NCBI RefSeq assembly: GCF_017447225.1
Contig: NZ_JAFSNZ010000060.1
Span: 1-64,000, forward strand
DNA length: 64,000 bases
From: Methanobrevibacter sp.
Lineage (GTDB): Archaea > Methanobacteriota > Methanobacteria > Methanobacteriales > Methanobacteriaceae
Direction of reading: 5' to 3'
In this document: positions 60,506 through 64,000 of the stretch, piece by piece
Position numbering within the stretch: the first letter of the stretch is position 1
Layout of the letters: each line of letters begins with the position of its first letter
Position numbers and translations under genes: made by a program
The notes under the pieces: generated by a model
The model's input: only the letters and a program-made list of their open reading frames with translations
The model's database searches: none
What the model was told of the DNA's origin: nothing

Positions 60506-61237
60506 TTACAATTTACGTGCAAAAAGCAAATAACCACTGTGTCCGACCATTCTGGTTTTAGGTCGGGTTCCCTGCTGTCTTACCTCAAGGCCACGTTCCA
60601 AAGTTTCCAAAATTTCAATATCATAAAAGTTAAGCTTTTTAGCAACCTTGTATGAAACTTCAGCCTGATCAATGTATGGGGCATAGACAACCAGCCATCC
60701 GCCAAGATTTAATGAATCATAAACCTCTTCAAATATCTCATAAGGCTTTGGAAGGTCCAAAAACACCAAATCAATATTTTCCTCATCAATGCCTTCCTTG
60801 ATATTCCTGTTTTTGACTTCAATATTTTCAATGCCGAAGGTGTCAATATTTTTCTTTGCGACTTCAGCAAAGTCTTCACGGATTTCATAGGTATAAACCT
60901 GGCCTGTTTCGCCCACAACATTACCAAAGTGAAGTGCAATGGCCCCGGCACCGGTTCCGGCATCGACAACTCTTGAACCTGCACCCAATCCAGTGTAAGC
61001 CAATACTGTTCCAATATCCTTTTTAATTAATATGGAACAACGGCGATCCATTAAATCTATGAAGTCATTGACATTAGGTTTAACAATTTTAAATGAATGG
61101 TCAAGATGACTTTTTACTTCATCACCAATTTCTGCATTTGACAAAGCTTCGGCAGAGACAATACCCAAATCACTTTGAAATTCCTGGCCTTCTTTTAAAA
61201 TATACTTCTTACCCCTTTCATCTAAAATCATTTTCAT
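60506..61237 (-). CDS. trmI: tRNA (adenine-N1) methyltransferase TrmI
   Basis: Archaeal TrmI methylates adenines 57 and 58 in the T loop of tRNA. The 243-aa protein has the SAM-binding VVDAGTGAGAIALHFG and YTYEIREDF, DLVFLDLPKPYE, and the final HSGYLLFARKL. The N-terminal small beta domain is present. It follows htpX by 8 nt on the same strand. Start ATG 61237 has GGTGAAAAA upstream. Confidence 0.9.
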   Translation of the reverse strand: MKMILDERGKKYILKEGQEFQSDLGIVSAEALSNAEIGDEVKSHLDHSFKIVKPNVNDFIDLMDRRCSILIKKDIGTVLAYTGLGAGSRVVDAGTGAGAIALHFGNVVGETGQVYTYEIREDFAEVAKKNIDTFGIENIEVKNRNIKEGIDEENIDLVFLDLPKPYEIFEEVYDSLNLGGWLVVYAPYIDQAEVSYKVAKKLNFYDIEILETLERGLEVRQQGTRPKTRMVGHSGYLLFARKL

Positions 61238-61245
61238 TTTTTCAC

Positions 61246-62199
61246 CTATTCAAGTTCAGACAATCTTTTAACTCTTTTTAATGAATCAGGATGTGTTGAC
61301 ATTAATTCCATTAATTTATTGGTAGTAGTTACTTTGATTTGTGAGTTAGCCAATTTTCTTAACTCATCATCACTGATAGATCCATCTCCATCGAAGTCAA
61401 TTTGTCTGAAATCATTGATATCATTTCTTGCATTATTGATATCATTGACAAAGAATGCTCTATTTGTATTTAAATCTTTAATGGTTTGCTCATTGGTTCT
61501 AGCAGCACCATAAGATAATTTATATAAAGCTGATACTAATGCGGCAGGCCTGTTTCCAAATTCAACGGATGCCTCATCAGCATAGTATTCACGGGTTCTT
61601 GAAATGAACAGCACCAAAAGCTGACCAATCAAATAAAACAAATAGCCTAAAATACCTATAATGAATCCTCCGCCATTCTCATTTCTTGAAAACATGAAAG
61701 ATAATGCAATATAGTAACAAATCATAGGTATCACGCTGACAGCGGCAGTAACCATCATATCATTATGCTTAATATGACCCATTTCATGACCTAAAACAGC
61801 TCTTAGCTCATCACGGTCAAGCAATCCCAAAATAGGTCTTGTAATTGCAATATGGCCACTTCTGGATGATCTTCCATAAGCAAACGCATTTGGAATATTA
61901 ATTTCTGAAATGCAAACTTCCGGCTTTGGAACTCCGGCAGCCTGAGCCAATTCTTCAACCATCTGATGGATATTTGGAGCTTCCGCTTCACTTAAAGGCC
62001 TTACATTCATTGAACGTTTAACAAGTGAAGGACCAAACCAATACTGCAAGAACACGATCACTAAACTAGCAATCATGAAAAAGCTCCATGAACTAATTCC
62101 AAGATACATTCCGGCAAGCATTACAAGGAAATAAACGATTGTAAACATTATAATCATTGTAAGCCACATTCTCAATTTAAGTTTCCATGTGCCTCTCAT
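61246..62199 (-). CDS. htpX: HtpX-type membrane zinc metalloprotease with an EF-hand-like loop
   Basis: A 317-aa integral-membrane protease for quality control of membrane proteins. Two N-terminal helices (about 12-32, 40-55), the zinc site HEMGH at 138-142, two more helices and the third ligand region REYYADEA (203-210) are present. After RTNEQTIKDLNTNRAF there is an insert with IDFDGDGSISDDEL: D268, D270, D272, S274, S276 and E279 fit the 12-residue calcium-binding loop of an EF-hand. The C-terminus STHPDSLKRVKRL is the usual HtpX end. Calcium binding is predicted, not shown. Confidence 0.92.
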   Translation of the reverse strand: MRGTWKLKLRMWLTMIIMFTIVYFLVMLAGMYLGISSWSFFMIASLVIVFLQYWFGPSLVKRSMNVRPLSEAEAPNIHQMVEELAQAAGVPKPEVCISEINIPNAFAYGRSSRSGHIAITRPILGLLDRDELRAVLGHEMGHIKHNDMMVTAAVSVIPMICYYIALSFMFSRNENGGGFIIGILGYLFYLIGQLLVLFISRTREYYADEASVEFGNRPAALVSALYKLSYGAARTNEQTIKDLNTNRAFFVNDINNARNDINDFRQIDFDGDGSISDDELRKLANSQIKVTTTNKLMELMSTHPDSLKRVKRLSELE

Positions 62200-62350
62200 A
62201 ATTTATCACCTTTAATTAATTATTATTATATGTTATACTTAAAAATTTAATGGAACACAATTCCTTAAAAATATTACTTTTCAACCACTACCACAAATTA
62301 ATTATTAATAGACTAACAAATATTTTAACATTACAAAGTCAGGTGATTTA

Positions 62351-63298
62351 ATGAGTGGACCTTGGGTAGAAAAATATAGACCACAAAGCCTAGATGATAT
62401 TGTAGGCCAAGAACATATTATAAATAGACTTAAAAAGTATGTTGGCGAAGAGAGCATGCCAAACTTAATGTTTACAGGACCTGCCGGTGTTGGAAAAACC
62501 ACAACAGCACTGGCATTAGTTAAATCAATTCTCGGTGAATACTGGAGGCAAAACTTTTTGGAATTGAACGCTTCAGATGCAAGGGGAATTGACACAGTAA
62601 GAAATGACATTAAAAACTTCTGTAGATTAAAACCTGTCGGCGCCCCATTTAGAATAATATTTCTGGATGAAGTGGACAATATGACAAAGGATGCTCAGCA
62701 TGCTTTAAGACGTGAAATGGAAATGTATACAAAAACAGCTTCATTTATCCTATCATGTAATTATTCATCAAAAATTATTGATCCGATTCAGTCAAGATGT
62801 GCAATATTCAGATTTGCACCTCTTAAAGGAGAAGAAGTTATCGAAAGATTAAAGTACATCTGTAATGAAGAAAGCTTCGATTATGATGAAAAAGGTATTG
62901 AAACGATAGTATATTATGCTGAAGGAGATATGCGTAAGGCAGTTAACATCCTGCAGGCAACAGCTTCTGAAGGAGAGCACATCACAGAAGACAGCGTTTA
63001 TGATGTTGTTTCAAAATCAAAGCCACAGGATATTTCTGACATGATTACAAAAGCACTTACCGGAGACTTTATGGGTTCAAGAAAGCTCCTGCATGAAACA
63101 ATGGTTCTGCAGGGTACAAGTGGAGAGGACATGGTTTCCCAAATCTATCAGGAAGTATCAAGAAGGGTTCTTGACGGAAAAATGGATCCTGACTTTTATA
63201 TTGATGTTATCGAAGCAATAGCTAACTGTGACTTTAGAATAAGAGAAGGTTCCAATCCGAGAATACAACTTGAAGCCCTTTTAACCAAATTCTTATAG
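62351..63298 (+). CDS. rfcS: Replication factor C small subunit
   Basis: The clamp-loader small subunit that loads PCNA. A 315-aa AAA+ protein with Walker [15 protein letters not shown], Walker [16 protein letters not shown], sensor [11 protein letters not shown], arginine-finger motif IQSRCAIF and the C-terminal collar. The start is preceded by AGGTGATT. rfcL follows after 12 nt. Confidence 0.97.
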   Translation: MSGPWVEKYRPQSLDDIVGQEHIINRLKKYVGEESMPNLMFTGPAGVGKTTTALALVKSILGEYWRQNFLELNASDARGIDTVRNDIKNFCRLKPVGAPFRIIFLDEVDNMTKDAQHALRREMEMYTKTASFILSCNYSSKIIDPIQSRCAIFRFAPLKGEEVIERLKYICNEESFDYDEKGIETIVYYAEGDMRKAVNILQATASEGEHITEDSVYDVVSKSKPQDISDMITKALTGDFMGSRKLLHETMVLQGTSGEDMVSQIYQEVSRRVLDGKMDPDFYIDVIEAIANCDFRIREGSNPRIQLEALLTKFL

Positions 63299-63310
63299 AA
63301 AGGTATTCAA

Positions 63311-64000
63311 ATGTTATGGACAGACAAATACCGACCAAAAAACCTAAAAGAGATATTAGGTAACAATAAGGAAAAAAAGATAATTCAAGATTGGGTTAAC
63401 AATTGGAAAGCAGGCAATCCTCAGCAGCCCCTGCTTTTAGTTGGACCTCCGGGAATTGGAAAGACAACTTTTGCACAGGCAATCGCCAAGGAATTTTCAG
63501 AATATATTGAGCTGAATGCAAGTGACAAGCGTTCACAGGACGTTATTAAAAGCACGATTGGTGAGTCATCATCATCAAGGTCACTTTTCGGAGACGACTA
63601 TAAACTGATTATAATGGACGAAGTCGATGGTATTCATGGAACCAACGATCGTGGCGGAGTCAGAGCTATTGGAGAGATTATTAAAACTTCAAAACATCCT
63701 TTAATTTTAATAGCCAATGATTTCTACTCCAAAAGGCTTCAATCCATTAAGCCAAAATGTCAAGTCATCAAAATGGCTAAAATCAGAGGTCCAACAATCA
63801 ACAAAATGCTTAAAAATATTGCTGAAAAAGAAGGCATTGAATATGATAAGGAAGCTCTCAAGGAATTATCCAAAAAGGCAAATGGAGATATCCGTTCTGC
63901 AATCAATACTTTTCAGGCAATTGCCGACACTTCACATGAACTGACAATGGAAGATGTTGAAACAGTCACAACAAAAGACGACAGATCAACAATCATTGAC
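63311..64000 (+). CDS. rfcL: Replication factor C large subunit, 5' part
   Basis: Open to the window edge, about 230 codons visible. [19 protein letters not shown] is the family start; Walker A is [17 protein letters not shown], and a Walker [10 protein letters not shown] follows. It is the second gene of the rfcS-rfcL unit and is incomplete here. Its product forms the heteropentameric clamp loader with the small subunit. Confidence 0.95.
   Translation, partial: MLWTDKYRPKNLKEILGNNKEKKIIQDWVNNWKAGNPQQPLLLVGPPGIGKTTFAQAIAKEFSEYIELNASDKRSQDVIKSTIGESSSSRSLFGDDYKLIIMDEVDGIHGTNDRGGVRAIGEIIKTSKHPLILIANDFYSKRLQSIKPKCQVIKMAKIRGPTINKMLKNIAEKEGIEYDKEALKELSKKANGDIRSAINTFQAIADTSHELTMEDVETVTTKDDRSTIID

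Overview
The window is AT-rich archaeal DNA from a methanogen of the order Methanobacteriales, most likely a gut or rumen Methanobrevibacter. The evidence is a complete F420-reducing hydrogenase operon (frhADGB), the coenzyme F430 gene cfbD, archaeal replication and translation genes (PCNA, GINS, RFC small and large subunits, aIF2-alpha, S27e, L44e, Nop10), and secreted proteins with Ig-like repeats and a beta-helix of the Methanobrevibacter 'adhesin-like' type. Ribosome-binding sites are mostly GGTGAT or GGAGG, and several genes start with TTG or GTG. No prophage, CRISPR array or intact insertion sequence was seen.

Layout. 1-1.1 kb: a gene remnant, an orphan small gene, and RNase P RNA directly downstream of initiator tRNA-Met. 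1.1-4.5 kb: a beta-helix/Ig-repeat adhesin and two membrane-anchored coiled-coil proteins. 4.5-9 kb: methionine aminopeptidase, then frhADGB. 9.6-10.4 kb: a secreted Gly/Ser-linker protein and two tRNA-Arg genes. 10.4-14.5 kb: a translation/RNA operon (L44e, S27e, aIF2-alpha, Nop10, PAC2 protein, a marker-5-like protein, EndoQ-like nuclease). 14.7-16.5 kb: GINS and PCNA. 16.6-23.1 kb: a complete trpEGDCFBA operon with TrpY-type operator candidates. 23.2-30.8 kb: a broken Rpn-type nuclease, membrane proteins, purB, a double-length TMEM175 protein and a flavin oxidoreductase. 30.8-36.4 kb: copper ATPase, amidohydrolase, phosphomevalonate dehydratase small subunit, truD and tRNA-Arg. 36.9-45 kb: a pilin-like protein, an AIR synthase relative, hisH, cfbD, transporters and YchF. 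45-50.7 kb: a phosphoesterase pair, a SirTM-type sirtuin with a zinc macrodomain, an HxlR regulator and cbiE. 50.8-54.1 kb: a 1004-residue secreted Ig-repeat protein with an unrecognised C-terminal region and a coupled two-TM protein. 54.1-64 kb: ArsA ATPase, nadE, leuS, small membrane proteins, trmI, htpX, rfcS and the start of rfcL.

The most interesting parts are: (i) the SirTM/zinc-macrodomain pair, a predicted reversible ADP-ribosylation module, facing an HxlR regulator across a perfect 16-bp palindrome and lacking the lipoylation partner genes known from bacteria; (ii) the large stalk protein with a four-base overlap to a tiny membrane protein; (iii) a canonical EF-hand loop inside HtpX; (iv) the tRNA-iMet/RNase P RNA tandem. 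All functional assignments come from reading motifs by eye; no database search was run.
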